From CAYSRC01 sp964433495 (GTDB taxonomy: Bacteria; Bacillota; Clostridia; Oscillospirales; Ruminococcaceae): a DNA stretch of 64,000 nt. The DNA lies in NCBI GenBank assembly GCA_964433495.1, contig CAYSRC010000001.1, forward strand, positions 93,027 through 157,026. The letters are read 5' to 3'. Both the position numbers and the translations under genes were made by a program. The notes below the pieces were generated by a model. That model saw only the letters and a list, made by a program, of their open reading frames with translations. It was not told where the DNA came from and did no database searches. Shown in pieces: positions 1 through 8,951 of this stretch (position 1 is the first letter of the stretch; every line of letters begins with the position of its first letter).

Positions 1-1009
1 GATGTGGCAGGGCACTGCGACCGATGTCTATGCCCTCGCGGCGGTGATGTACCGCTGCATAACCGGCACGACCCCGCCCGACGCCGACGGGCGGCGCAGC
101 TATGACACGCTTGAGTCGGCGGGCTCGCTCAACAACGGGGTGCCCGCGCGGGTGTCCCGCACCATCTCGCTCGCGATGCTCGTCAACTCGCGCGAACGCA
201 TACAGACGCCCGACGAGTTTTTGGCGCGCCTGTTCTCCGACGCGCCCGCCGAGCCCGCGGGAACCGGGCGGGACGAAGAGGACGGCACGCCCGCAGAGCA
301 GCCCCGCGAGCGCGCGGGCCGACGCCCGAAAAGGCGGGAGGAGCCGGTGCTCGAGCTCGAGCGCGAGGCCATGGACATGCGCGACGACGCCGACGACAAG
401 CGCCGCAACGGTCTGCCGTGGTACGGCGTCGTGCTGGTGGTTTTGGCGGTCGCCGCCGTGTGCTTTGTGATGTACAAGGTCGGCACACTGCTGTTGCCCA
501 TGGTCGAGCAGGGCGGCGAGGGGAATTCCTCGCAGACGCAGACGCTCGAGGGGGATGTACCGAACTATGTCGGGCAGGACGTCAACGCGATCGAGAAGGA
601 CGACAGGCTGTTTACATACACCTATGAGTTTGTCGTCGACGCCGATTCGGCCGCGAACACCGTCGTGCGCCAGTCCCCCGAGGCGGGGACGCACGCCGTG
701 GTGAACAACGGCGAAAAGGTTGAGATCGTGCTGTTCGTCAGCCGGGGCAAGCGGGTGCCGATGGTGCAGGTCGAGGGGCTTGACATCGCGGCGGCCGAGC
801 AGCTGCTAAAGGAGAACGGGATAAAATACGTGACGCTCGATGAGGCCACCGCGGGCTATGTCGAGGGCACCGTTTTGAGCCAAAGCATCAAGGAGGGCGC
901 CCTTGTCGACCCCGAGTCGCAGACGGTGACCCTGCGGGTCGCGAAGGCGCCCGCGCCCGAGCCGGAGGACGGCGGACAGGGTGCGCAGAATGGGGGCAGC
1001 ACGGGCTGA
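1..1009 (+). CDS. Serine/threonine protein kinase with PASTA domains, C-terminal part
   Basis: This is the 3' part of a PrkC/PknB-type membrane kinase; the 5' end lies outside the window. The visible protein opens in the C-terminal lobe of the kinase domain (TDVYALAAVMYRCITGT, kinase subdomains IX-X) and runs to about residue 80. An acidic/basic linker follows, then one transmembrane helix (about residues 140-165) and two extracellular PASTA repeats (about 187-250 and 251-318). PASTA kinases sense muropeptides or lipid II and phosphorylate division and cell-wall proteins. Two PASTA repeats is at the low end for the family. A strong terminator lies about 85 bp after the stop. Only the missing N-terminus is uncertain. 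Confidence 0.93.
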   Translation, partial: MWQGTATDVYALAAVMYRCITGTTPPDADGRRSYDTLESAGSLNNGVPARVSRTISLAMLVNSRERIQTPDEFLARLFSDAPAEPAGTGRDEEDGTPAEQPRERAGRRPKRREEPVLELEREAMDMRDDADDKRRNGLPWYGVVLVVLAVAAVCFVMYKVGTLLLPMVEQGGEGNSSQTQTLEGDVPNYVGQDVNAIEKDDRLFTYTYEFVVDADSAANTVVRQSPEAGTHAVVNNGEKVEIVLFVSRGKRVPMVQVEGLDIAAAEQLLKENGIKYVTLDEATAGYVEGTVLSQSIKEGALVDPESQTVTLRVAKAPAPEPEDGGQGAQNGGSTG

Positions 1010-1095
1010 CGCCCTGTCTCTCGGTGCGTGAGCCCGGGGTAATTAAAAGAGTAAAAATGCCGCCGGGGAGCGCTCATGCGCGCCCCGCGGCGGCG

Positions 1096-1130
1096 AAAAT
1101 CGGCCGGGAGTCTGCTCCCGACCGATTTTT
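1096..1130 (+). terminator. Intrinsic terminator after the PASTA kinase
   Basis: AAAATCGG and CGGGAG (left arm) pair with CTCCCG and CCGATTTT (right arm) around a TCTG loop, with a single mismatch, and a T run ends the structure. It lies 87 bp past the kinase stop and ends that transcript before the convergent ATPase gene. Confidence 0.8.
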
Positions 1131-1224
1131 GTTTGACGAAAAAAGCTGTCCGGCAAACGGCTTAAGGAAAGGAGACAGCCGACGGCTGTGAATGCGGCTC
1201 AAGGCCTGTCGGAAGCCGAAGCCC

Positions 1225-1310
1225 CCCCCGGCCGAACGCCGTACCGATTGCGACGCGCATCTGCCGCACGGAGCGGCGGAGCGTAAGCGGAACGGACATT
1301 TGACATGCGG
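1225..1310. repeat. Degenerate copy of structured repeat A (copy A1), in a 508-bp convergent gap
   Basis: The gap 1010-1517 between two convergent genes holds the terminator above and a scrambled copy of repeat A. CCGAACGC plus the conserved CGTACCGAT loop lies at 1232-1250, and the AAGCGGAACGGACATTTGACA module at about 1284-1304. The two modules are in the opposite order to copies A2-A4, so this copy is rearranged or composite. A second loop-like string, GTCGTTCCGATTGAG, follows at about 1337. No credible gene was seen in the gap. Confidence 0.5.
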
Positions 1311-1517
1311 CATGATACTATGCGCCTTTCGGGCTGTCGTTCCGATTGAGCCCGCCCGACCGGCCGATAAGGGAGCCTTAAGAACGGCCTGCCGTAGAGA
1401 TGGGATCGCATCAGACGCTGTGCGGACTGAGGGCGGTCCCAAAAAATGCAGCGAGTCAAAGCCTGCCTTGCAGCGCGGCAAAGCCGCGGGGGAAGGACCG
1501 CTCCCGGTAGGCGCAGG

Positions 1518-2582
1518 TCACACCCCGAGGTCGCGGCAGATCCGCTCGCGAACCCGCTCGACGGCGTCAAAGTCGACGCTCGCCTTGTAGATGTCCTCGA
1601 TGCGCCCGTGAACCGCACGCGCCTCGTCCATAATCTCCGACTGCGTTCTCGCGAGCTCGAGCGCGCACCGAAGCTCAAAGTCGAGGCGGTTTTTGCGCTT
1701 ATCGAGGCAGGGCAGGCAGTAAAAGCGGCGGCAGTGGACGGTGACGGTTCCCTTGTGCTGCGCGGGGACCATGCGGGAGGAGATGCAGAACGCGAGCGAC
1801 CGGGACGGGATATATACCGCGTCCACGCGGTCGCGGTCGAAGGGGGACAGGCAGACGACGGCGTCGCATCCTGCCGTCTCGGCGTACGCCCTGATCGAGG
1901 CGAGGATCCTGTGCGCGGCCGCGCCGAAGCGGTCGTCAAAGACATATGCCTGCGCCATGTCCGCGAGATTGTCGCGGGCATAGTTGACGATGCCGTCGGG
2001 CGTCACCGCCGACTGGAGGCGCAGGCGCGACACCGCCCGCCCCCGCCGCTTTGTGATAAGGCGGGCGCACAGCCCCGCCGCATATCTGTCCGTTCGCCTT
2101 GTGTCGACGCACGCCCCGGCGATGTGCTCCGCGTCGGACACGAGCGAGCAGACCGAGGCGCAAAACCGCCTTGCGCGGGCGTGGCACGCGTTGTACTCGG
2201 CAAAGAGGTTTTTCAGCTCCTCAAGGGCGGGGCGCAGCTTGCCCGCGTCCAAAAAGCGGTACATGCTGACGACCTCCTCGCCCGCCGCCGGGATCGACGG
2301 CTCGACGACATGGGGCGCCGTCCCGTCGACAACGGCAAAGCCCTTGCCCGCGCACAGCACCCCGTCGAGCGAAAAGGGGTCGCTCGAGCAGTGGATGAGC
2401 TCCACCTGCTCGCCCGCCGACACAAGGCGGGACGCGATGCCCTTCATCATGGTGGACTTGCCGCAGCCGGGCCCGCTCTTGATTATGTTGAGCCTCAAGC
2501 CCTCGCCTTGCAGCGAATCGAAGTAGCCCGAAAAGCCTCCGGGCGTCGCCGCGCCCAAAAAGAAGTTTAAAGGATGTGACAT
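1518..2582 (-). CDS. P-loop ATPase of the PRK06851 type, function unknown
   Basis: The 354-residue soluble protein has a Walker A motif GPGCGKST at residues 37-44, preceded by the FFLGAATPGGFSGYF segment that opens this family. HCSSDPFSLDG and VVDGTAPHV follow and match the family's conserved motifs as I remember them (PRK06851, an uncharacterised Firmicutes ATPase often found in spore formers). The C-terminal half is helical with a DDRFG motif. The ATG has GGAGG 7 nt upstream. It stands alone, convergent with the kinase and divergent from the glucosidase. The biochemical role is unknown, and I infer none beyond nucleotide binding. Confidence 0.8.
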   Translation of the reverse strand: MSHPLNFFLGAATPGGFSGYFDSLQGEGLRLNIIKSGPGCGKSTMMKGIASRLVSAGEQVELIHCSSDPFSLDGVLCAGKGFAVVDGTAPHVVEPSIPAAGEEVVSMYRFLDAGKLRPALEELKNLFAEYNACHARARRFCASVCSLVSDAEHIAGACVDTRRTDRYAAGLCARLITKRRGRAVSRLRLQSAVTPDGIVNYARDNLADMAQAYVFDDRFGAAAHRILASIRAYAETAGCDAVVCLSPFDRDRVDAVYIPSRSLAFCISSRMVPAQHKGTVTVHCRRFYCLPCLDKRKNRLDFELRCALELARTQSEIMDEARAVHGRIEDIYKASVDFDAVERVRERICRDLGV

Positions 2583-2659
2583 CTCACTGCCTCCGCTGAT
2601 GTTTTACAACATGCTATGAGGGCTTTTGCGCCCTTGACACAAAAATAACGTCCGCCTTG

Positions 2660-2688
2660 TTTACAAATTGCCGCCGGTGATGTAATAT
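2660..2688 (+). promoter_or_regulatory. Sigma-A-type promoter for the GH13 gene
   Basis: A -35 box TTTACA (2660-2665) and a -10 box TAATAT (2683-2688) are separated by exactly 17 bp, in an AT-rich stretch between divergent genes. It leaves a leader of about 70 nt before the GH13 start. Confidence 0.6.
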
Positions 2689-2766
2689 AAATATATAAAT
2701 AAGGCAGGAAGAATCGGTTCTTTTTGTCTAAATTAACCTATATTACGGCGAAAAGCGGTGTCGAAC

Positions 2767-4371
2767 ATGAGCAAATGGTGGCAGGACAGGGTGTTTTATC
2801 AGATATATCCGCGAAGCTTTATGGACTCGAACGGCGACGGCATAGGGGATATCCCCGGGATTATCTCGCGGCTGCCCGAGATAAAGAAGCTGGGTGTCGG
2901 GGCGATTTGGCTGTGCCCCGTCTACGCCTCGCCCAATGCGGACAACGGCTATGACATAAGCGACTACCGCGCGATCAACCCCGAATACGGCACGATGGAC
3001 GACATGGATGAGCTCATCGCGAAGGCGGGCGAGCTCGATCTCAAGATCGTCATGGACCTCGTCGTCAACCACACCTCGTGCGAGCACGAGTGGTTCAAAA
3101 AGAGCTGCGAGGGCGACGAGCGGTACCGGGACTATTACATCTGGCGCGACAAACCCAACAACTGGACGTCGTTTTTCGCCGAAAGCTGCTGGGAGTACTG
3201 TGAGAGCCGCGGGCAGTACTATCTGCACCTCTTCGCGAAGGGGCAGCCCGACCTCAACTTCAAGAATCCCGCGGTTGTCGACGAGGTCAAGGACATCATG
3301 CGCTTTTGGCTCGACAAGGGGGTCGCGGGCTTTCGGTGCGATGTGATAAACGTCATCGACAAGCAGAGCCTTGACGACGGCCGAAGGACGCCCTTTTTGC
3401 GCGGGCTCGAGCACTACAACACGACCGAGGGGTGCCATCGGATTTTGCAGGAGCTCAGACGGGACGTGCTGTCGAAATACGACGCCTTTGCGGTGGGCGA
3501 GGCGGTGTTTGTCGACCCCGGGAAGGGACGGCTGCTGTGCGGCGAGGACAGGGGCGAGCTCGACACCGTGTTCGGCTTTCAGCACATGGAGGCGGATCAG
3601 ATCGGGGTCAAGTGGCTCAAAAAGCGCTTCAGCCTCAAAAAGTTTGCCCGAGCGATCGAGAGCTGGCAGACCTCGCCCGTGTGGAACGCGAACTATCTCG
3701 AGAACCATGACCAGCCGCGCAGCGTCTCCCGCTTCGGCGACGACGGCGAGTACCGCGAGCAGTCGGCGAAGATGCTGTGCACCCTGCTGCTGTCGCTGCG
3801 GGGCACCCCGTTTATCTATCAGGGCGAGGAGCTCGGCATGACAAACACCGACTGCCGCCGCATAGAGGAGCTCGACGACGTCGAGTCGAAGAACGTCGAC
3901 GCCCTGCTCAAACGATACCGCATCCCCGAGGGGCTCCGCCGCCGTATCATCATGCGGACGTCGCGCGACAACGCGCGCACGCCCATGCAGTGGACGGACG
4001 GGGCGGGCGGCGGCTTTACGACGGGCCGCCCGTGGCTGCGGGTGAACGACAACACCCGCCGCATAAACTACAAGAGCGAGGACAGGGACCAGCTGTCTGT
4101 CCTCAACTACTACCGCAGGATGATCGAGCTGCGCAGTCTGAGCGACACCCTCATGTACGGCAGCTTCAGGCTGCTGCGCGCGGGCGGCGGCGTCATGATG
4201 TTTGAACGCAGCTTTGCCGGGGTGCGCGCGGTGGTGCTGCTCAACTTCACGCCGCACACCCGCCGCGCGCGGTGCGAGGGCTTGGTCGCGATCGCGACAA
4301 GCGACCGCGAGACGTACGACGGCACCCTGCTGCCCTATGAGGGGATGATTGTGATTAAGCGCCCGGCTTAA
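2767..4371 (+). CDS. GH13 alpha-glucosidase (oligo-1,6-glucosidase / phosphotrehalase-like)
   Basis: This 534-residue cytoplasmic enzyme of the GH13 oligo-1,6-glucosidase/TreC group is full length. It has all catalytic motifs: nucleophile D192 in GFRCDVIN, acid/base E245 in VGEAV, and the transition-state Asp D315 in ENHDQPR. Valine follows the nucleophile (DV), the residue associated with alpha-1,6 preference; maltases have Thr there. TPMQW and GFTTGRPW near the C-terminus are typical. It would split isomaltose-type oligosaccharides or trehalose 6-phosphate, and sequence alone does not decide which. No PTS or sugar transporter gene is adjacent. A GTG nine bases upstream (2758) is an alternative start, and neither start has a strong ribosome site. 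Confidence 0.87.
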   Translation: MSKWWQDRVFYQIYPRSFMDSNGDGIGDIPGIISRLPEIKKLGVGAIWLCPVYASPNADNGYDISDYRAINPEYGTMDDMDELIAKAGELDLKIVMDLVVNHTSCEHEWFKKSCEGDERYRDYYIWRDKPNNWTSFFAESCWEYCESRGQYYLHLFAKGQPDLNFKNPAVVDEVKDIMRFWLDKGVAGFRCDVINVIDKQSLDDGRRTPFLRGLEHYNTTEGCHRILQELRRDVLSKYDAFAVGEAVFVDPGKGRLLCGEDRGELDTVFGFQHMEADQIGVKWLKKRFSLKKFARAIESWQTSPVWNANYLENHDQPRSVSRFGDDGEYREQSAKMLCTLLLSLRGTPFIYQGEELGMTNTDCRRIEELDDVESKNVDALLKRYRIPEGLRRRIIMRTSRDNARTPMQWTDGAGGGFTTGRPWLRVNDNTRRINYKSEDRDQLSVLNYYRRMIELRSLSDTLMYGSFRLLRAGGGVMMFERSFAGVRAVVLLNFTPHTRRARCEGLVAIATSDRETYDGTLLPYEGMIVIKRPA

Positions 4372-4482
4372 GGGCCGCCCGAGCACCCGCCCTTTTTTCG
4401 GATGTATGAAAAAAACAGCGGGCGAAGCGGCAAACAAAGCCGCGGGCGGGAAAAGAGAGCGATACAACGAACAGAGACGAAA

Positions 4483-4518
4483 AAAACCGCTCCGCGCTTA
4501 TCGCGGGGCGGTTTTTGC
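4483..4518 (+). terminator. Terminator after the GH13 gene
   Basis: AAACCGCTCCGCG pairs with CGCGGGGCGGTTT (one G-U pair) across a short CTTAT loop. An A run precedes it and a T run follows, so it can work in both directions. It lies about 110 bp past the GH13 stop. Confidence 0.8.
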
Positions 4519-4755
4519 TCGGCCGTCTTTTTTACATTAAAACATCCGCGGCCCTGTCGGCGGCAGGGGAGAGAGCCTCGGTGAGCGCGGGGGCTCCGGG
4601 GCCGAGGGGGGACGAACCCGATGAGCCCCTTTTGGGTAGCGGGGTCTCAGAATTTCCCTGTCGCGCGAACAGAAACGACGCCTGCGCGGGTATGGGGCTT
4701 GGCTTACAGCGAGCCCTTAAGCCTAAAGCACATCCCTCGGGTTGCGCGCCCTTTG

Positions 4756-4908
4756 CCTCCCCTGTGCAGAGGGGAGGTGTCGGGCGTCGCCCGACGGAGG
4801 GGTTGTCAAAGTCTTGCTTCGGGAAGCGAACTTGCTTAAGATTTCGGTCTCAGCCCGTCAATCCCCCGCCGCTTTGCGTCCCTTCCCCTTTACACAAGGG
4901 GGGCTTTG
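4756..4908. repeat. Dispersed repeat B, forward copy (B1), two modules
   Basis: Module 1 (4756-4808) is a double hairpin: CTCCCCTGTGCAGAGGGGAG followed by GTCGGGCGTCGCCCGAC, then GGAGGGGTTGTC. Module 2 (4857-4908) reads CAATCCCCCGCCGCTTTGCG, then a C-rich arm, TTTACACAA and GGGGGGC. Both modules recur, inverted, at 13801-13958, and module 2 also at 5367-5406. Such REP-like repeats are, to my memory, common in gut Oscillospirales. The gap 4372-5546 (1,175 bp) holds no credible gene. It also has further hairpins, for example TTCCTTTCT/AGAAAGGAA at 5187-5209 and AATAAAAAA/TTTTTTATT at about 5297-5323. Confidence 0.7.
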
Positions 4909-5366
4909 GCTTGTTGCAAGCCCTAAAGCTTTGGGCTTTCCCTCGGGAGGCGGCGTCCCCCTTGAGGGGGACGCTGCGCGGGGCCGCGCGGCGCGCTTTG
5001 CGCGCTCTGTGCGGCCCGACGCGGCAGGGGGTGGCCTGCGCCGCAGGCTCGTTATCGGCCCGCCCCCCGCCGGCAGTTCCGCGTATGTCGTTCTCTGCTG
5101 CTCAGCGGGACTGCACAGGCGGGCCCTCCTTGCAAGGGCGTTTAGGGGGTTCGGGGGGAATCGCAACCCCCCGAAGCTTCTTTCGCTTCCTTTCTCACGA
5201 AGAAAGGAAGAAATGCTTGTCGAGCGGGCTGTATCTTTGAGGCGCAAAGACTTTAAAACTTCACTTGACACAGCTGTAGACGGTCGAATCGGCCGGAATA
5301 AAAAACTTGAAATGTTTTTTATTGCCGCGTGTGTCATGTGCAGCGAAAGCGGTATGCCTCATCTTT

Positions 5367-5521
5367 TCAATCCCCCGCCGCTTTGCGTCCCTCCCCCCTT
5401 TACACACGTCCTGCATACTCCCGCAGGGTGGTCGCATGTCAGCGGAACGGACATGCGACAGTATTCACGAGAATATGTGAACCCTACCGCGCGTCGTTCC
5501 GATAACGCGCGGTTAGGGGGG
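5367..5521. repeat. Composite repeat: module of B (B2) carrying structured repeat A (A2)
   Basis: The left arm is repeat B (CAATCCCCCGCCGC, then CCCCCC and TTTACACA). Its loop is then expanded by about 105 nt before the matching GGGGGG at 5516-5521. The insert is a string of hairpins: CTGC..GCAG (5411-5426); GTCGCATGT/ACATGCGAC around CAGCGGAACGG (5431-5459); ATTC..GAAT (5463-5474); and CCCTACCGCGCG/CGCGCGGTTAGGG around a TCGTTCCGATAA-type loop (5482-5518). It sits at the 3' end of the FAD oxidoreductase gene in a convergent gap. Confidence 0.75.
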
Positions 5522-5546
5522 CTCGGCTTACAGCAGGCCCTTAGGT

Positions 5547-6938
5547 CTACGCGCCGAGCTTTCGCGCCATCATCACGCCCATGGCCGACGCCATCATCAG
5601 GCCGCGGGTCCACCCGCTCGAGTCGCCGAGGCAGTGCAATCCCGCGAGGGTGGTGTTGAGGTCGCGGTCGAGCTTGACGCGGTTGCTGTAAAACTTGAGC
5701 TCGGGCGAGTAGAGCAGCGTCTCGCTCGAGGCAAAACCCGGGACGACCTCGTCCATCGCCTTCATGAAGTTGATGATGCTCGTCATCGCGCGGTAGGGCA
5801 TTGCGGCGGTGATGTCGCCCGCGACGGCGTCGGGCAGGGTGGGGCGCAGGTTGCCGCGCCCGAGCTCGTCCTGCCAGGTGCGCTTGCCGTCGATGATGTC
5901 GCCGAAGCGCTGTACAAGGATGCTGCCGTTGGCGAGCATGTTTGTCAGCTCGCCGACCTTTTGGGCATAGTCGATGGGTCGGTTGAAGGGATAGCTGAAG
6001 CGGTGGGAGCACAAAACCGCGAGGTTGGTGTTGTCCGACTTTTTGTCCTTGAACGAGTGCCCGTTGACAAGCGCGAGGTCGTTGTCATAGTTCTCCTGCG
6101 CGACAAACCCACCCGGGTTTTGGCAAAAGGTGCGCACCTTGTCCTTGAAGGGGTTGGGGTAGCCGATGAGCTTGGACTCATACAGCACCCGGTTGACCGT
6201 CTCCATGATCTCGTTGCGCAGCTCGACGCGCACGCCGATGTCGACGGTGCCCGGCTCGTGGCCGATGCCGTGTCTGCGACAGACCTCCTCAAGCCAGGCC
6301 GCGCCCCGCCTGCCCGCCGCGATGACGACCTCGGGGGCCTCTATCTCGTATTCGCGCCCGTCCCCCGCGACAAGGACGCCCGCGCACCGCCCGTCCCGCT
6401 CGACTATGTCGAGGCACTCGTGATAAAAGAGAATCTCGACGCCGCCCTCGATGAGGCTGTTTTGGACGGCGAGGTAGATCTGCTGCGCCCGCTCGGTGCC
6501 GAGGTGCCGTATCGGGCAGTCGACAAGCCGCAGGCCCGCGCGTATCGCGCGCTTTCTTATCTCCTTTATGCCGTCGGGGTCGCTGACGCCCTCGATGTGC
6601 GGGTCGGCGCCGTATTCGAGATAGATGCCGTCGGCATACGAGATGAACTCGGCGGCGGTGTCCTCGCCGATGAGCTCGGGCAGCTCGCCGCCGACCCCCG
6701 TCGAGAGGGACAGCTTGCCGTCCGAAAACGCGCCCGCGCCCGAAAACCCGGTGGTTATGTGGCAGTTGGGCTTGCAGTTCATACATCTGCCGGTGACGCT
6801 TTTGGGACAGCGGCGCTTCTCGACGGGCGCGCCCTTTTCGACAAGCACGATTCGTTTTTTCGACCCCATGCGAAGCAGCTCAAGCGCGGTGAATATCCCC
6901 GCGGGGCCCGCCCCGACGATTGCGATGTCCGCCTTCAT
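5547..6938 (-). CDS. FAD-dependent dehydrogenase (COG2509-type)
   Basis: The 463-residue flavoprotein has an N-terminal Rossmann motif GAGPAG (residues 9-14) and the glutamate of VEKG for FAD ribose binding. A cysteine cluster (C44, C52, C55, C59) lies in RCPKSVTGRCMNCKPNC, and GFSGAGAFSDGKL follows. The C-terminal GDSSGWTRGLMMASAMG is the second FAD-contacting motif. This matches the uncharacterised FAD-dependent dehydrogenases of COG2509, whose substrate is not established. The cysteines may hold an iron-sulfur cluster or zinc (inference). It is a single leftward gene with its 3' end against repeat A2. The region 6939-7262 upstream holds only a hairpin, CCCTGCGGC/GCCGCAGGG at 7142-7166. Confidence 0.85.
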   Translation of the reverse strand: MKADIAIVGAGPAGIFTALELLRMGSKKRIVLVEKGAPVEKRRCPKSVTGRCMNCKPNCHITTGFSGAGAFSDGKLSLSTGVGGELPELIGEDTAAEFISYADGIYLEYGADPHIEGVSDPDGIKEIRKRAIRAGLRLVDCPIRHLGTERAQQIYLAVQNSLIEGGVEILFYHECLDIVERDGRCAGVLVAGDGREYEIEAPEVVIAAGRRGAAWLEEVCRRHGIGHEPGTVDIGVRVELRNEIMETVNRVLYESKLIGYPNPFKDKVRTFCQNPGGFVAQENYDNDLALVNGHSFKDKKSDNTNLAVLCSHRFSYPFNRPIDYAQKVGELTNMLANGSILVQRFGDIIDGKRTWQDELGRGNLRPTLPDAVAGDITAAMPYRAMTSIINFMKAMDEVVPGFASSETLLYSPELKFYSNRVKLDRDLNTTLAGLHCLGDSSGWTRGLMMASAMGVMMARKLGA

Positions 6939-7262
6939 AACAAAACCTCCGCAAAATAAAGAATGCCCTTATGCGCGACCGTGTACACCCCGCCCTTGGG
7001 GGGTGCGCCATAGTCGGCTGTAAAGGCAGCCGGTAGAAACATTCAACCTGTTTATTTGAATTTATACGGCGTTTCACACCGTTAACCAATGATAGCCGAT
7101 TTTCGGGGCTGTGTCAAGCCCGCCCTGCAAAGAGGCCGATTCCCTGCGGCACACGGCGCCGCAGGGGGAGACGCGGGGAACAAGCCCCGAAAAGGGAGCG
7201 GGACCCTCGCACCCTCTCGCCGGCGCGTCACCCGAGGGGGCACGGGTATTCCCGAATGCCGC

Positions 7263-7709
7263 TCAACCCTTTTTTGCGAGCTCGTTTGAGTCGATCGACC
7301 CGCGAAAGACAAAAAAGCGGTCGTACAGGTATTCAAGCACAAAGTTGAGCGCCATGTTGATTGCGGTGGCGAGGTAGCCGTTCCACATAAGGCGGTCGGT
7401 CAGCGTGTGTTCGAGCAGAGTGGACAGCGGCGCAAACACACAGTAGAACACCGCGACCTTGAGCATGGCGACGGGCACGTTGTTTGCCGACTTGAAGGTA
7501 TAGCGCCGGTTGAGGGTGAAGTTCCACACGACCGACAGCACGAGCGCCGCAAGATAGCTTATCCAGTCGTCGAGCGCGGCGATCTCCTTAAAAATGGTGT
7601 AGGACGCTATCTGTATTATCCCTGCCGACACCGAAAAGAGGAAGAATTTGACGGTGCGCGCGAGCTCTGCCGAGCCCTTTTGTTTTGAATGCTCCGTTTT
7701 GTTCGTCAT
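7263..7709 (-). CDS. GtrA-family membrane protein
   Basis: This 148-residue protein has four hydrophobic helices (VKFFLFSVSAGIIQIASY; WISYLAALVLSVVWNFTLN; the AMLKVAVFYCVFAPLS region; the last near LATAINMALNFVLEYLYDRFFVF). The NFTLNRRYTFKS and DRFFVF segments mark the GtrA/DPMS family. GtrA proteins are thought to move polyprenyl-linked sugars across the membrane for glycosylation of wall polymers. No glycosyltransferase is adjacent, so the partner is unknown. The start at 7709 was chosen because AAAGG lies about 9 nt upstream; longer upstream reading is low-complexity and lacks family similarity. Confidence 0.85.
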   Translation of the reverse strand: MTNKTEHSKQKGSAELARTVKFFLFSVSAGIIQIASYTIFKEIAALDDWISYLAALVLSVVWNFTLNRRYTFKSANNVPVAMLKVAVFYCVFAPLSTLLEHTLTDRLMWNGYLATAINMALNFVLEYLYDRFFVFRGSIDSNELAKKG

Positions 7710-7943
7710 ATACCGCATCCTTTTTGCGTCAAGATTGTTTTGCGAGCTTCGTCCGCGCTGCGCAGCGAAACGACGGTGCGCCGCCCCGGCCGGCCACGGC
7801 AGGGGACGCGATGCCGAAGAGGACGCCCGGCAGCCGTTCGGCCGACGGGCGTGCAAGACCGCGATTCGCTTACGTCCGCGCCGCGCCCGCGCAGCCAAGC
7901 CGACTGCGGGAAGGGGGACGGCCCGCGCACGGCCCCGCGGCGT

Positions 7944-8951
7944 TTACAGCAGGGTAATGCCGTGCTCGAGGCATTGCCTTGCCATCTCGTCGGGCCAAAC
8001 CGACGCCTGAACCTCACCGATGTGGGCGCGGCGCAGCATGAGCATGCACAGCCGCGACTGCCCCACACCGCCGCCGACGGTCAGCGGCAGCCTGCCCGCG
8101 AGCAGCTCTGAGTGGAAGGGAAGCCGGGCGCGCTCGGGGCACCCCGCCTTGTCGAGCTGCGAGATAAGGGACGCGGCGTTGACGCGGATGCCCATGCTCG
8201 AGAGCTCAAACGCGGTCTCGAGGACGTCGTTCCACACCAAAATGTCGCCGTTGAGCTGCCAGTCGTCATAGTCGGGCGCGCGCCCGTCGTGCGGCCTGCC
8301 GTCGCTCAGCCTGTCGCCGATGCCGATGACAAACACGCTGCCCTTATCGCGGCAGATTTTGTTCTCGCGCTCCTTCGGGGTGAGGGAGGGCCAAAGCGAG
8401 GCGAGCTCCTCGGCCGTGACGAACTCGATCCTGTCGGCGAGGGAGAAGCGGATTTTGGGATATTCATAGCACGCGCTTATCGCGGTCTGCTTTATCGCGC
8501 CGTATATCTTGTTGACGGTCAGCTCAAGGTATTCGCGGGTGCGCTCGTCGGGGGTGATGACCCGCTCCCAGTCCCACTGGTCGACATAGACCGAGTGCAG
8601 GTTGTCGAGCTGCTCGTCCCGCCTGATGGCGTTCATATCGGTGTACAGCCCCTCGCCCGGCCCAAAACCGTAGCGCCCCAGCGCCCAGCGCTTCCATTTG
8701 GCGAGCGAGTGCACCACCTGTATCTTGTCGCCGCCGTCGAGCAGGTCGAACTCGACGGGGCGCTCGACCCCGTTGAGGTCGTCGTTGAGCCCGCTGCCCT
8801 TTTTGACGAACATCGGCGCCGACACGCGCCGCAGGTTGAGCGCGACGGCGAGATAGCGCTCGAAGTTGTCCTTGATGATCTTGATCGCGCGCTGGGTTTG
8901 CAGCAGGTCGAGCGAGGGCGCGTAGCCCTTCGGAAAAATCAGGTTTGCCAT
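7944..8951 (-). CDS. asnA: Aspartate--ammonia ligase (asparagine synthetase A)
   Basis: This 335-residue class II synthetase-like enzyme makes asparagine from aspartate, ammonia and ATP. Family motifs are QVVHSLAKWKRWAL, GLYTDMNAIRRDE, HSVYVDQWDWE and the C-terminal GGGVGQSRLCMLML, and the length is typical. The start at 8951 has AAAGGAAG 8 nt upstream. It is transcribed leftward between the TIGR01906-family gene (130 bp upstream) and gtrA (235 bp downstream). No T-box or other amino-acid sensor is visible in the short upstream gap. Confidence 0.96.
   Translation of the reverse strand: MANLIFPKGYAPSLDLLQTQRAIKIIKDNFERYLAVALNLRRVSAPMFVKKGSGLNDDLNGVERPVEFDLLDGGDKIQVVHSLAKWKRWALGRYGFGPGEGLYTDMNAIRRDEQLDNLHSVYVDQWDWERVITPDERTREYLELTVNKIYGAIKQTAISACYEYPKIRFSLADRIEFVTAEELASLWPSLTPKERENKICRDKGSVFVIGIGDRLSDGRPHDGRAPDYDDWQLNGDILVWNDVLETAFELSSMGIRVNAASLISQLDKAGCPERARLPFHSELLAGRLPLTVGGGVGQSRLCMLMLRRAHIGEVQASVWPDEMARQCLEHGITLL

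Noticed and set aside
2743..4467. 574-codon leftward frame opposite the GH13 gene
   Set aside because: GH13 catalytic motifs on the other strand are complete; this frame shows none of its own.
4515..5240. 241-codon frame in the repeat-filled gap
   Set aside because: It runs through repeats B and several hairpins, with Arg/Pro/Gly-rich low complexity and no ribosome site.
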